Positions 25,791 through 34,165 of a stretch of 64,000 bases of DNA are shown in pieces. The DNA is from Legionella antarctica (GTDB lineage Bacteria > Pseudomonadota > Gammaproteobacteria > Legionellales > Legionellaceae). Both the position numbers and the translations under genes were made by a program. Each line of letters opens with the position of its first letter. Position 1 is the stretch's first letter. The notes under the pieces are model-generated. The model was not told the DNA's origin and searched no databases. It was given only the letters and a program-made list of their open reading frames with translations. The stretch is taken from positions 2,649,001 through 2,713,000 of the forward strand of contig NZ_AP022839.1 of NCBI RefSeq assembly GCF_011764505.1, in the 5' to 3' direction.

Positions 25791-27053
25791 TTAGGTGGGT
25801 TGACTGTTCCTTGATTTCCCAAACCCGGAGAGTGATGAGACCGTATGATCAACCGTTTCTGCATCAGGATAAAATGATTTGGTTGATTGGGTGAGGCGTT
25901 TATGTAATTTGGTAAACAGAATAGGAAAAACACCATTTGCCGTGACATTGGCCGTTGTACCAAAGGGATCACAAATTAAATACACAGCCGTAATCAATCC
26001 CACCATATCACTTGAAAACCCCAGATGGGCCTCCAAGATAGGAGCAACTACGATAATGACCCCTCCAGGAACCGCGGCAACAGCGTACTTCGCCAATGCG
26101 GTATAAAGGGCAAAAACAATAAATACAGAAGGTGATGGCATCGGCAAGCCAAAAGTCAGCAATGTGGCGAGGCTTAAAATAGGAATGCCAATTGCACTGC
26201 CAATAGTATGAATATTGATAATAGCAGGTACAAGCATTTTTGCTTGCTCAGAGTTGCTCAAATTTTTTTCTGTTGAAAGTAGAAGCACGGGCATTGCAGC
26301 AGCACTGGATATAGTGCTAAATCCGGTCAGACTGGCAGGCATAACATTTCGCAGGTAAAACCAGAATTTTTTAAATGAAAATTGGCCCGCAACAAAATAC
26401 CATGAGGCAATATAGAGCCATTGGGTAGCAACGATTAAAATCAAAATAGGGCCATATAAGCTTAAAGCGGTTTTTAATAAATGCTCATGTTCCAGCTTGA
26501 AAACAAATCCTAATATAAATATCGGCAAAACAGGAATAAATATTTTCTTTAAAAAGATATTAGCTAGCCCATTAAAGTGAGTAGCCATTTTTTTTGCTGT
26601 AGAGTTTGGCCAAACAGAAAAAAAGATGCCAATAGAAAAACCACATAACAAAGCGATGTCATTAGATATCAACTTGGTTAGATGAAAGTGCCATGCAGGC
26701 GCCAATTGTGGAGCAGAGTCAATGTGAGTTGCGGTAAAATGTAAGAGATTAAGGCCAATATAGCCAGAACTATAACCCACCATCAATGCTGTAAAATTAG
26801 AAACAAAGATACAGGCTATTAATAAAAATACAAAAAAGAGCGCTCCCTTTTGTAAGTTTGAAAGACAATAAAAAATAAAACTAAAAATAATAAAGGGTAA
26901 TGCAAACTCCAGGACTCCTTTTATGCTCAAACTTAAAGCATAGCTAATGGATTTTATCTCAAGAGGAATTTGCGAACCAAAATACATCGGAAGTAACAGT
27001 GTTGCGCAAAGAATAATCGGTATTTTAATTTTTCTTAAAAATTCTATAGACAT
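25791..27053 (-). CDS. Dicarboxylate/amino acid:cation symporter (DAACS-like)
   Basis: A protein of about 420 residues with multiple membrane helices. GFSTISSAAAMPVLLLS corresponds to the Ser-rich HP1 hairpin, VPAIINIHTIGSAIGIPI to the NxxGS-containing helix, and ICDPFGTTANVTANG to the HP2/TM8 substrate and Na+ site of GltPh-type transporters. It probably imports C4-dicarboxylates or acidic amino acids. The start is set at the ATG at 27053 (MSIEFLRKIKI), which has AAGGA seven bases upstream; the upstream in-frame extension lacks membrane character. Confidence 0.83.
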   Translation of the reverse strand: MSIEFLRKIKIPIILCATLLLPMYFGSQIPLEIKSISYALSLSIKGVLEFALPFIIFSFIFYCLSNLQKGALFFVFLLIACIFVSNFTALMVGYSSGYIGLNLLHFTATHIDSAPQLAPAWHFHLTKLISNDIALLCGFSIGIFFSVWPNSTAKKMATHFNGLANIFLKKIFIPVLPIFILGFVFKLEHEHLLKTALSLYGPILILIVATQWLYIASWYFVAGQFSFKKFWFYLRNVMPASLTGFSTISSAAAMPVLLLSTEKNLSNSEQAKMLVPAIINIHTIGSAIGIPILSLATLLTFGLPMPSPSVFIVFALYTALAKYAVAAVPGGVIIVVAPILEAHLGFSSDMVGLITAVYLICDPFGTTANVTANGVFPILFTKLHKRLTQSTKSFYPDAETVDHTVSSLSGFGKSRNSQPT

Positions 27054-27446
27054 ATAAATCCTTAATTTTAAAACGAATTCCAAATTCAAAAACGAACCAG
27101 TATAATGGCAAGTTAGGTTATTTGGAAGTACACAGTACCTCAAACCCCGCCCCTGCTGCAAGGATGCATTTGTTTTCGAGTATTTTTTCATTTTGATTTA
27201 ACGTACATAAATCTGTTCTTATTTGCTTTTGCTGAGATCCAAAGGCTTGTTTTTTCCCTACCTTGATGGCTAAAATCTTACAGCCCACCCTATAAAGCAT
27301 TTCAATTTGATTATTGATATACCTTACCTTTAACCTCGATGACAGGTTCTGCTAAAAGATAAAAATGCACCTTAATTTACCAATAAATTAATATTTTCTT
27401 AATAAACATGATGTAAAGTGATGCATTTTGATTCTGGATTATATAA
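27054..27446. other. Divergent intergenic region
   Basis: This 393-bp gap separates the leftward symporter from the rightward 27447 gene. It contains a close PmrA-box match near its right end. A 60-codon leftward open frame at 27118-27300 (ending AAGAGFEVLCTSK) lacks a ribosome binding site and recognisable motifs, so I do not call it a gene. Confidence 0.4.
27387..27419 (+). promoter_or_regulatory. Strong PmrA-box match with -10 element
   Basis: aTTAATATTttcTTAATAAA at 27387-27406 fits the PmrA consensus cTTAATatT-N2-cTTAATatT with both TTAAT cores and the correct 11-bp period. A -10-like TAAAGT follows at 27414-27419, the same spacing as in the 653-685 promoter. The gene at 27447 begins 27 bp further on. 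This makes it a likely PmrAB-regulated promoter, which in Legionella usually drives Dot/Icm genes or effectors. Confidence 0.65.
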
Positions 27447-28913
27447 ATGGGTACTCGAGAACATGCCGAAACACTACTTTTAAGAATTGAAAAACTTATT
27501 ATAAAAAGCTCTAACCCCAAATTAGTTAAGGATCTATTGGTTACACTTAACCTTCATTCACTCGCTACCAAGAATAGAGAGTATGCTGATTTTATTTTAA
27601 AAGCGTCAACCGAGGAAATTAATCTTAGTGCATTACTCAATCACCTCAAGATCTGTATCTTAAATAACCATCCTTTATGTTCTTTACTTGCATTTATTCA
27701 GGAAAACGATTTAGTCAGTGATTATGAACTTGCAAATATAGCTGATACTTTGCAGCTACAAGTGAATTTAATAGGGATTTTTGAGGCAATAACAATTACC
27801 ATGGCTAACGGAAAAGAGTTTGCCCAAGATGTTTATGATCATCTTAATCGATTCAGCTCTTCTTTTTTCCCCGCCAATCCAGTTGCTGAGTTCTTTTTTG
27901 GCGTTCCCTATACCGCCTCATTATTTGAACGATTAAAGCTAATGTCTATTAAACCGGGAATGCTTAATATTTTGTTTCATAAATTAATGGGAGAAAAAGT
28001 TGAGACAGTCGCGGATGCCAATGCCTTCATCACTGACAAAAATTTATCGGGATGGAATGCAGATATCCATCCAGCTGAACTCGAGGCCCCAGCAAAAGGT
28101 ACTGCTCCAGGAATGGGTGTTAATATATTGGAAGCCACCTGGGAGGATTCTACAGGCCATGCCAAAGACAAAGGCGGAATTGAAAATGCTATGGCTGGCA
28201 TTGGACTTATTATGATCATGGAATCGCAACAATTTGCAAGCAGCTTCAGGTTAGTATCTCACATTCTTCCTCAAGGCGTTGATTTGCAGGAAACCTCTGC
28301 CTATGAGCTTTTACCAGATTTAAAAATAGAGAGCACAAGGAAAAAAATAGCTCAATTTGGTATCGATTCACAATGGCGTGATTTATATAACAGTTGGAAT
28401 CTATTTTTTGTTATTTCTAATATCGACAGTATATTCATGCCAATTAAATTGTTATTACCAACCGTTTTCTCTGCTGACCCCCAAAATTATAAAGAAGTCA
28501 GACTTTTAACACTATTCTTATTTGCTAATCTTCTTCTTAGTGAAAGCACAAGAAGTAATCCTGTTTTTGCAAAAAACTATTTCATTAAAAATGCGGCTAT
28601 TATTCTTAAAAAATGGGGGGAAATTAATAAAGAATATGCCAGGGATATACTTCATAATAAAGGTGGAGACTCAGCAGCAGACATTGAATCTGTCTATAAG
28701 CATTTATTCGGAAATTATCCAAATTTAAACTTTTTACGACAATTAATTTTATTTAGTCAAAACCCAAATGAATATAGTTTTACCAAATCCTATACAAGTC
28801 ATCAGATAAAACATCAAAGTCCGCTCTTTTTTGCAATGAAGCGATCATTAGAAGAGGCAAATACATCTAAATTACAAATACACGCTGTGGATACTCCAGG
28901 ATTAGAAATGTAA
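27447..28913 (+). CDS. Unknown 488-residue protein, PmrA-box effector candidate
   Basis: A soluble protein I cannot place in a family. It begins MGTREHAETLLLRIEKLI and is predicted to be largely helical, with alternating Leu/Ile-rich segments that resemble a helical-repeat or scaffold fold. A Gly/Ala-rich loop (EAPAKGTAPGMGVNILEA, about residue 212) and EDSTGHAKDKGGIEN interrupt it. There is no signal peptide or membrane helix. The C-terminus, RSLEEANTSKLQIHAVD and a short tail, contains the Glu/Ser/Thr residues common in Dot/Icm substrates. The promoter carries a near-consensus PmrA box, the best contextual evidence for an effector. Confidence 0.72.
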   Translation: MGTREHAETLLLRIEKLIIKSSNPKLVKDLLVTLNLHSLATKNREYADFILKASTEEINLSALLNHLKICILNNHPLCSLLAFIQENDLVSDYELANIADTLQLQVNLIGIFEAITITMANGKEFAQDVYDHLNRFSSSFFPANPVAEFFFGVPYTASLFERLKLMSIKPGMLNILFHKLMGEKVETVADANAFITDKNLSGWNADIHPAELEAPAKGTAPGMGVNILEATWEDSTGHAKDKGGIENAMAGIGLIMIMESQQFASSFRLVSHILPQGVDLQETSAYELLPDLKIESTRKKIAQFGIDSQWRDLYNSWNLFFVISNIDSIFMPIKLLLPTVFSADPQNYKEVRLLTLFLFANLLLSESTRSNPVFAKNYFIKNAAIILKKWGEINKEYARDILHNKGGDSAADIESVYKHLFGNYPNLNFLRQLILFSQNPNEYSFTKSYTSHQIKHQSPLFFAMKRSLEEANTSKLQIHAVDTPGLEM

Positions 28914-29079
28914 GCAAGAGGCTCACACGACATTAATACTACTGTTTTATAACGAGTTTTTGGTGTTTACAATTGGATTAAAGTCCACTTTTTTATATTT
29001 GAAACCCCAATATTAAAGTAACACCCCAATTTTAATTTTTAAGATTTAATATGTGCTGTTTTCATGATCTGTTATGCAG

Positions 29080-29085
29080 TATAAT
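29080..29085 (+). promoter_or_regulatory. -10 element TATAAT for the 29115 gene
   Basis: A consensus TATAAT lies 29 bp before the ATG, with TTTTCA about 15-17 bp upstream as a poor -35. This looks like a sigma70 promoter. Confidence 0.4.
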
Positions 29086-29114
29086 CTGCACGAAATTACA
29101 CTAGGAGTTTGAGT

Positions 29115-29600
29115 ATGCTGAAAGATCTACATGTAGCCCATTTGACAGGAACGGCGACCGTCATTGAAAATCGCCTTTTAGAAGATACAGTCAGCTGGGA
29201 TAGAAATGCCCGTACCACAAGTCAAATGTTCTTTAAACCCTATGAATCACCACAGGAATTCGTATTTTGCGCGCGCCATACATTACAACCAATAGCACTG
29301 ATTGCATTAACATTAATGGATCCACTTGCATTAGTGGCAGGCTCTTGCGTTATTGCTGTTGGTATCGCCGGTTTTTTAGCCTTGAGTGGCATCAATACCT
29401 GCTTGGGTAATGAGAGATCAGCAAAATGGGCCATGGATATGGTCGAAGAAATTTTTTCTCGTGTGTGTCAAACTATTATCAACCTCATTGTATTACCTTT
29501 AGCAGCCTTATCAATGCTCACCCGTGGAATATCAACTGGATTGCAGGCGGCTGATATCTATGATTATGATGCCCCTGAAGCTCAGTATGCTCTGCCCTAA
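29115..29600 (+). CDS. Legionella-type small membrane protein, unknown function
   Basis: A 161-residue protein with two or three hydrophobic stretches (about residues 57-100 and 118-138), a polar N-terminus (MLKDLHVAHLTGTATVIENR) and a charged tail. The ATG at 29115 is chosen because TAGGAG lies seven bases upstream; an in-frame TTG at 29109 would sit directly on that ribosome binding site. I do not recognise the family. It is not obviously linked to the udk gene that follows. Confidence 0.7.
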   Translation: MLKDLHVAHLTGTATVIENRLLEDTVSWDRNARTTSQMFFKPYESPQEFVFCARHTLQPIALIALTLMDPLALVAGSCVIAVGIAGFLALSGINTCLGNERSAKWAMDMVEEIFSRVCQTIINLIVLPLAALSMLTRGISTGLQAADIYDYDAPEAQYALP

Positions 29601-29754
29601 ATTAACAATTAATTTCAACTGCTACTCTGCAGTCATATAATCACCTCCCTCTAGGCTTCAGCTCCTGGATGGAGACTACTGATTGACAAAGAATTCGATT
29701 GAATTTGACGCAAAAAACCCTTACTATTTGCACAAAATTTCTAATGATATAAAC

Positions 29755-30393
29755 ATGACTAAGCAAGCAATAATAATTGGGATTTCCGGCCCTTCTGCAT
29801 CCGGTAAAAGTCTTTTAGCCAATACAATAGTTAGTGAGTTAGGTTCCGAACAAGTAGTAGTTATATCGGAAGACGCCTACTATAAAGATAATGGGCATTT
29901 ACCTTTCGCTGAAAGAGAAAAAATAAACTACGATCATCCTGATTCTTTTGATCACTCTCTGCTATGTGATCATTTACGCCAGTTAAGAGAAGGAAAATCA
30001 GTAGACATCCCTATTTACTCTCATTCGAAACATCTTCGTTTACCTGAAACTCGAACGGTAGGTAAGCATGCCATTGTGGTATTAGAAGGTATTTTGCTGT
30101 TTAGCGATAAAGCCCTACGTGAAATTATGGATATTCGTATATTTATGTCTACTCCACTTGATGTATGTCTGACACGGCGCTTAAAGAGAGATGTCGTTGA
30201 AAGACAAAGAACTTTTGAATCAGTAGTTCATCAATATGAAACAACGGTCAGGCCAATGTATCTGCAATTTATTGAACCCTCAAGCCGATATGCAGATATA
30301 ATTGTTCCCCGTGGCGGAGAAAACAGAATTGCTATTGAAATGATTCAAGCAAAAATGCGTGAGTTATTGGCAACTCATACCACCAAAAAATAG
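29755..30393 (+). CDS. udk: Uridine kinase
   Basis: A 212-residue P-loop kinase: [18 protein letters not shown] (Walker A, about residues 8-25), [19 protein letters not shown] and [17 protein letters not shown] match Udk. It phosphorylates uridine and cytidine in pyrimidine salvage. I use the ATG at 29755, which aligns with E. coli Udk (213 residues). A TTG at 29683 with GGAG upstream would add 24 residues without similarity and remains possible, since the ATG itself has no good Shine-Dalgarno sequence. Confidence 0.92.
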   Translation: MTKQAIIIGISGPSASGKSLLANTIVSELGSEQVVVISEDAYYKDNGHLPFAEREKINYDHPDSFDHSLLCDHLRQLREGKSVDIPIYSHSKHLRLPETRTVGKHAIVVLEGILLFSDKALREIMDIRIFMSTPLDVCLTRRLKRDVVERQRTFESVVHQYETTVRPMYLQFIEPSSRYADIIVPRGGENRIAIEMIQAKMRELLATHTTKK

Positions 30394-30413
30394 TAAATAG
30401 AAAGGAGAATACA

Positions 30414-31202
30414 GTGGGATTTTTATCGGGAAAAAAAGCATTAATTATTGGGTTGGCAAGTAATCGTTCAATAGCATATGGAATTGCTAAGGCATTACAT
30501 GCTCAAGGTGCAGAATTAGCGTTTACTTATCAAAATGATAGATTGCAAACTCGAGTTGAAGATATGGCGGCTGAGTTCAATTCCACACTAACCTTCCCTT
30601 GTGATGTAGCTCACGATGAAGAGATCAATACACTTTTTACCAATCTTCATCAACATTGGGATAAACTCGATATTTTGATTCATTCTGTCGCCTATGCTCC
30701 TGCTGATCAAATAAGTGGTGACTTTATAGAATGTGCCAACAGAGAAGGTTTTAGAATTGCTCATGATATTAGCGCCTACAGCCTGGTTGGTCTTGCGCAA
30801 GCGGCATTACCGATGATGGAAAAAACTCAGGGTTCTATACTAACTCTAAGTTATTATGGTGCAGAAAAGGCTGTTCCCAATTACAATGTCATGGGTATTG
30901 CAAAAGCGAGTCTCGAAGCGTCGGTTCGCTATTTGGCGGCAAGCTTAGGACCAAAAGGAATAAGAATCAATGCAATATCTGCAGGTCCCATTAAAACGTT
31001 AGCTGCTGCAGGTATTAAAGACTTTCGTAAAATCCAGGCCGCTTATGCAAACATCACTCCACTACAAAGAAATGTTACCGCAGACGAAGTAGGAAATGCT
31101 GCAGCATTTCTTTGTTCTGATTTAGCATCGGGAATTACCGGTGAAGTTGTTCATGTGGATGCTGGCTATCACGCAGTCTCTACTATGAGCGATTTAACAT
31201 AG
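30414..31202 (+). CDS. fabI: Enoyl-[acyl-carrier-protein] reductase (NADH) FabI
   Basis: A 262-residue short-chain dehydrogenase-like protein aligning with E. coli FabI end to end: [33 protein letters not shown], then [20 protein letters not shown] with the catalytic Tyr-x6-Lys, and [13 protein letters not shown]. It reduces enoyl-ACP in fatty acid elongation and is the triclosan/isoniazid-type target. The start is GTG at 30414 behind AAAGGAG. It lies 20 bp after udk and ends at a clear intrinsic terminator. Confidence 0.96.
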   Translation: MGFLSGKKALIIGLASNRSIAYGIAKALHAQGAELAFTYQNDRLQTRVEDMAAEFNSTLTFPCDVAHDEEINTLFTNLHQHWDKLDILIHSVAYAPADQISGDFIECANREGFRIAHDISAYSLVGLAQAALPMMEKTQGSILTLSYYGAEKAVPNYNVMGIAKASLEASVRYLAASLGPKGIRINAISAGPIKTLAAAGIKDFRKIQAAYANITPLQRNVTADEVGNAAAFLCSDLASGITGEVVHVDAGYHAVSTMSDLT

Positions 31203-31243
31203 GCTATGTAGGACTCGGATTCAAATAAAATACATCAATAATA

Positions 31244-31269
31244 AAAGAGCTTTTATAGCTCTTTTTTTA
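31244..31269 (+). terminator. Intrinsic terminator of fabI
   Basis: AAAGAGC-TTTTATA-GCTCTTT followed by a T-run, 42 bp past the fabI stop: a standard rho-independent terminator. Confidence 0.8.
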
Positions 31270-31562
31270 TACTCCATAGAAATTTTTCAGTACATCGTCT
31301 TAGCCAAATTCATGATTTATCACTTGGTTACAGACACAGTAAGCACAATAGCTATTAAAGGAAAAAAGCCGTTATGAAACCTGACCAATCTAAACCACTA
31401 CGCCTGTGGAAGTAACTCAACTTCGATTCATGCAGACAGGTTTTAAGATCTATTCGATCAAAGCTTATCGCTAAGATCGGGGTTGTATTGACTTTATTAT
31501 TGTATCCTTCAATAGAAAGCACGGAAATTTTTCAGAACTTGTTGTAATAACAAGTACTATTA

Positions 31563-31590
31563 ATAAAAAAAGCCAGGAGAAACCTGGCTT
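31563..31590 (-). terminator. Intrinsic terminator of ppiD
   Basis: AGCCAGG-AGAAA-CCTGGCT. On the minus strand the stem is followed by TTTTTTTATTA, 35 bp past the ppiD stop. A strong rho-independent terminator. Confidence 0.85.
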
Positions 31591-31624
31591 TTAGATTATT
31601 TATCAGACGTTATATCGCATAAGA

Positions 31625-33499
31625 TTAACTCTTCACAATTTTAGCTTTTTTTGTTAAGTTGTTTACATACAAATCATAATCCATCATGCCATAACTGGCT
31701 TCTATTTGTTGTATTAAGCTAGTTCTTTGCTCTTGATCCAGGTACGTTAATTGTCCATCATTAATACGTTTAAGTCGTACAACAACATAATCTCCATTCT
31801 CTAAAATAATACCATCGCGACTTTCTGGTCTTAATAAATTAAAAGCTAAATCATTGATTAAAGCACTGGATTTTTCATTATCTCTAGCAGCTTTTACTAC
31901 TTCATGCCACTTCAATTTATGGGTACTTATCAATTCTTGTTGCTGCTTATCTTCAACAGGATTCAATAAGTAAGAGCCAATCTCTTTCGCTTTTGCTTCA
32001 GCTAATTGTTTAGTAAGAATTTTTTCAATTTCACCGTGTACAGCAAATAAGGGCTGCTGCTTAGCAGGTATATGAGCATTCACTCGCAATACCATTACTG
32101 AATCATTGTCCAGCTGGACAGGATCGCTGTTATTTCCCAGATCAAGAACATCATGGCTAAAAGCTGCATTAACCACTTGTTTATTTTGAGCTAGAGGAGT
32201 TGTTCCTCCTAAACGTGAGAACGGTTCAGAATGTTGGATTTTTAAGTCTAATGCGTCTGAAACTGGTGTAAGAGAATCAGGGGACTGATAACTTAAATCA
32301 GATAATTGTTCTAGAGCTTGCGCATATTGAGTTTGAGCCATATCAGTCAATAGTTGTTCTCTGATCATCGAATCAACATCAGCTAAAGAACGTATTGTTA
32401 CTGGCTTATAAGCTATTAATTTAAAAATCTCATAACCATGCTTTGTTTTCTCTGGTCTGGAGATTTTTCCTGGCTCCGTCATGGCTGCTAAAATCTTGCC
32501 ATATTCATTTTGACCGGCAGTAATCCAGGGCAGAATCCCTTTACCTGCGATAGATAATTTATCATCAGACTTTGATGCCACCAAACGATTAAAGTGATCA
32601 GGATTTTTTTTCAACTCATCGAATGCTGCTTCAGCTTTTTTCTGAGCATTCTCCATCTCATCTTGGGATGCATTATCCGGAACAGCGAATAAGATATGAG
32701 CTACTTGCCATTGTGCGGGTGTTAAGAAATTACTTTGATTTTCATCATAATAACGTTTTACATCTTCATTAGAAATTTTAATCTTGGAACGTATATCGCC
32801 CATTGAAAGCGTCACAAAATCAATGCTGACTTGTTCAGGCATCATAAATTCTTTTTCATGCTTTGTATAATACTCATCGATTTTATCTTCTGAAATTTTA
32901 ATTTCTTTTTTAAAACGGGCTGCGGGAACTGTGAGGTACTCATAATCCCGGGTTTGCATGTATAATCTGACAAAACGGTTAATCTCACCAGGTAATGCAA
33001 AAGAACTACCCATAAAAGCAAAACGTTGCTGATTAAGCAACATCCCTTGTCTTACTTCATTTTGAAATGTTTCAGGAGTAAATAATGCGCCACTTAATGC
33101 TTGCTGGTACCTTTCAGTAGAGAAATGACCGTCCTCCTGAAATTGAGGGATATTAACAATTGCGGCATTAGCTTGCTCAGGACTTACTTCAAAACCATAG
33201 TGACGCGCTGATTGAACGGTCACTTCATTAGTGATCATTTGATTCAGAACTTGATTTTGCAGATTTTTTTCATCTCCAGCAGTCATTTGCGCCATATCCT
33301 GCTGAGCACGAGTCCGTCTGTAGTTAGTTTCGAAGGCTTGTTTGGTTATAGATTGATCGTTAACGACTACTTTAGCATCGGATGTTTGGTGAGATTGTAA
33401 ATAATAATCCAAACCAAAAAGGGTAAAGGTAAAAGCGATTAATATAATGACTAACCAAGCAACCACGCCTTGTATGCGTTCATTTAACTTCTGCAACAT
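31625..33499 (-). CDS. ppiD: Periplasmic folding chaperone PpiD (SurA-N/parvulin, membrane-anchored)
   Basis: A 624-residue protein with one N-terminal transmembrane anchor (VVAWLVIILIAFTFTLFGL, residues about 13-31). A SurA-like N-terminal domain follows (ITNEVTVQSARHYGFEVSPE), then one parvulin domain (about residues 265-365; WQVAHILFAVP … GILPWITAGQ … GYEIFKLI) and a C-terminal domain. PpiD sits at the Sec translocon and helps newly exported proteins fold. It is last in the tig-clpP-clpX-lon-hupB-ppiD order, with two tRNA genes inserted before it, as in many gammaproteobacteria. Confidence 0.93.
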   Translation of the reverse strand: MLQKLNERIQGVVAWLVIILIAFTFTLFGLDYYLQSHQTSDAKVVVNDQSITKQAFETNYRRTRAQQDMAQMTAGDEKNLQNQVLNQMITNEVTVQSARHYGFEVSPEQANAAIVNIPQFQEDGHFSTERYQQALSGALFTPETFQNEVRQGMLLNQQRFAFMGSSFALPGEINRFVRLYMQTRDYEYLTVPAARFKKEIKISEDKIDEYYTKHEKEFMMPEQVSIDFVTLSMGDIRSKIKISNEDVKRYYDENQSNFLTPAQWQVAHILFAVPDNASQDEMENAQKKAEAAFDELKKNPDHFNRLVASKSDDKLSIAGKGILPWITAGQNEYGKILAAMTEPGKISRPEKTKHGYEIFKLIAYKPVTIRSLADVDSMIREQLLTDMAQTQYAQALEQLSDLSYQSPDSLTPVSDALDLKIQHSEPFSRLGGTTPLAQNKQVVNAAFSHDVLDLGNNSDPVQLDNDSVMVLRVNAHIPAKQQPLFAVHGEIEKILTKQLAEAKAKEIGSYLLNPVEDKQQQELISTHKLKWHEVVKAARDNEKSSALINDLAFNLLRPESRDGIILENGDYVVVRLKRINDGQLTYLDQEQRTSLIQQIEASYGMMDYDLYVNNLTKKAKIVKS

Positions 33500-33561
33500 T
33501 TCCCGAGATCCATTTTGATAATAAATAAGCTTGATGAAGACAAATTATAACATAAGCTGAT

Positions 33562-33587
33562 AAAAAAAACGCGCCTTTCGGCGCGTT
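33562..33587 (-). terminator. Intrinsic terminator of the tRNA-Val/tRNA-Asp transcript
   Basis: AACGCGCC-TTTC-GGCGCGTT; on the minus strand the stem is followed by a run of T residues, 5 bp after the tRNA-Asp 3' end. A strong rho-independent terminator. Confidence 0.88.
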
Positions 33588-33591
33588 AATC

Positions 33592-33668
33592 TGGCGGAGT
33601 GGACGGGGCTCGAACCCGCGACCCCCGGCGTGACAGGCCGGTATTCTAACCAACTGAACTACCACTCC
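33592..33668 (-). tRNA. tRNA-Asp (anticodon GTC)
   Basis: A 77-nt cloverleaf with encoded CCA. The acceptor stem begins GGAGTGG, the anticodon loop is CTGTCAC and the T-arm GGTTCGAGC; it closely follows E. coli tRNA-Asp. Confidence 0.97.
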
Positions 33669-33674
33669 ATTTCA

Positions 33675-33750
33675 TGGTGGGTGCTGTAGGGATCGAACCT
33701 ACGACCCTCGCCTTGTAAGGGCGATGCTCTCCCAGCTGAGCTAAGCACCC
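33675..33750 (-). tRNA. tRNA-Val (anticodon TAC)
   Basis: A 76-nt cloverleaf with encoded CCA. The acceptor stem is GGGTGCT, the anticodon loop CTTACAA and the T-loop GGTTCGATC. It lies 6 bp upstream of tRNA-Asp and is surely co-transcribed. Confidence 0.97.
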
Positions 33751-33757
33751 TGAAAAC

Positions 33758-34036
33758 TTAAGCTTGTTGTACTGCTTCTTTCAGGTTTTTACCCGCTTTA
33801 AACTTGGCTACTCGTGACGCTTTAATTTGAATAGCTTTCCCAGTTTGTGGGTTTCTACCAGTACGTGCTGAACGATTACCTGTTGAAAAAGAACCAAATC
33901 CAGGTATTACAACTTGATCGCCACTTTTTAAGGCATCAGTTACAGTAGTCATAAAAGTTTCAAGAACTCTGCTTGCGTCAGCTTTTGTCAAACCTGATCC
34001 GCTTGCTATAGCATCTACTAATTCACTCTTATTCAT
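33758..34036 (-). CDS. hupB: DNA-binding protein HU-beta
   Basis: A 92-residue histone-like protein: MNKSELVDAIASGSGLTKAD at the N-terminus, then VVIPGFGSFSTGNRSARTGR (the beta-arm region with its conserved Arg/Gly) and NPQTGKAIQIKASRVAKFKA. HU dimers bend DNA and organise the nucleoid. The ATG at 34036 follows AGGGGAAA and matches the family start; an upstream in-frame ATG adds eight residues unlike HU. It follows lon, the usual arrangement. Confidence 0.97.
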   Translation of the reverse strand: MNKSELVDAIASGSGLTKADASRVLETFMTTVTDALKSGDQVVIPGFGSFSTGNRSARTGRNPQTGKAIQIKASRVAKFKAGKNLKEAVQQA

Positions 34037-34165
34037 CTTTTCCCCTTTACAGTTAATCATCCATATTTCCGGAGCTGATTTAAACAGATTTAACTGCCCC
34101 AGTCAAGTTCGTACATCCTTGCAGTGCCCGCCAGTAGTGGGCAACGAAGTGAAATATACCCCGTA

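Larger units (their letters stand above)
31203..31624. other. Gap between fabI and ppiD holding two terminators
   Basis: These 422 bp lie between convergent genes and hold an intrinsic terminator for each. The middle (about 31320-31540) has no ORF with start signals. An AAACCTG…CAGGTTTT pairing (about 31377-31444) encloses about 54 nt and could form a structured RNA, but no promoter is evident. Confidence 0.4.

Noticed and set aside
27118..27300. 60-codon leftward ORF in the symporter/27447 gap
   Set aside because: No ribosome binding site, no motif, odd composition; it is in a regulatory gap.
29020..29070. TTAA repeats upstream of the 29115 gene as a PmrA box
   Set aside because: The repeats are 7 bp apart, out of phase with the PmrA consensus.
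33480..33665. 61-codon ORF containing RIPACHAGGRGFEPRPL
   Set aside because: Antisense/overlap translation through tRNA-Asp; a well-known spurious peptide type.
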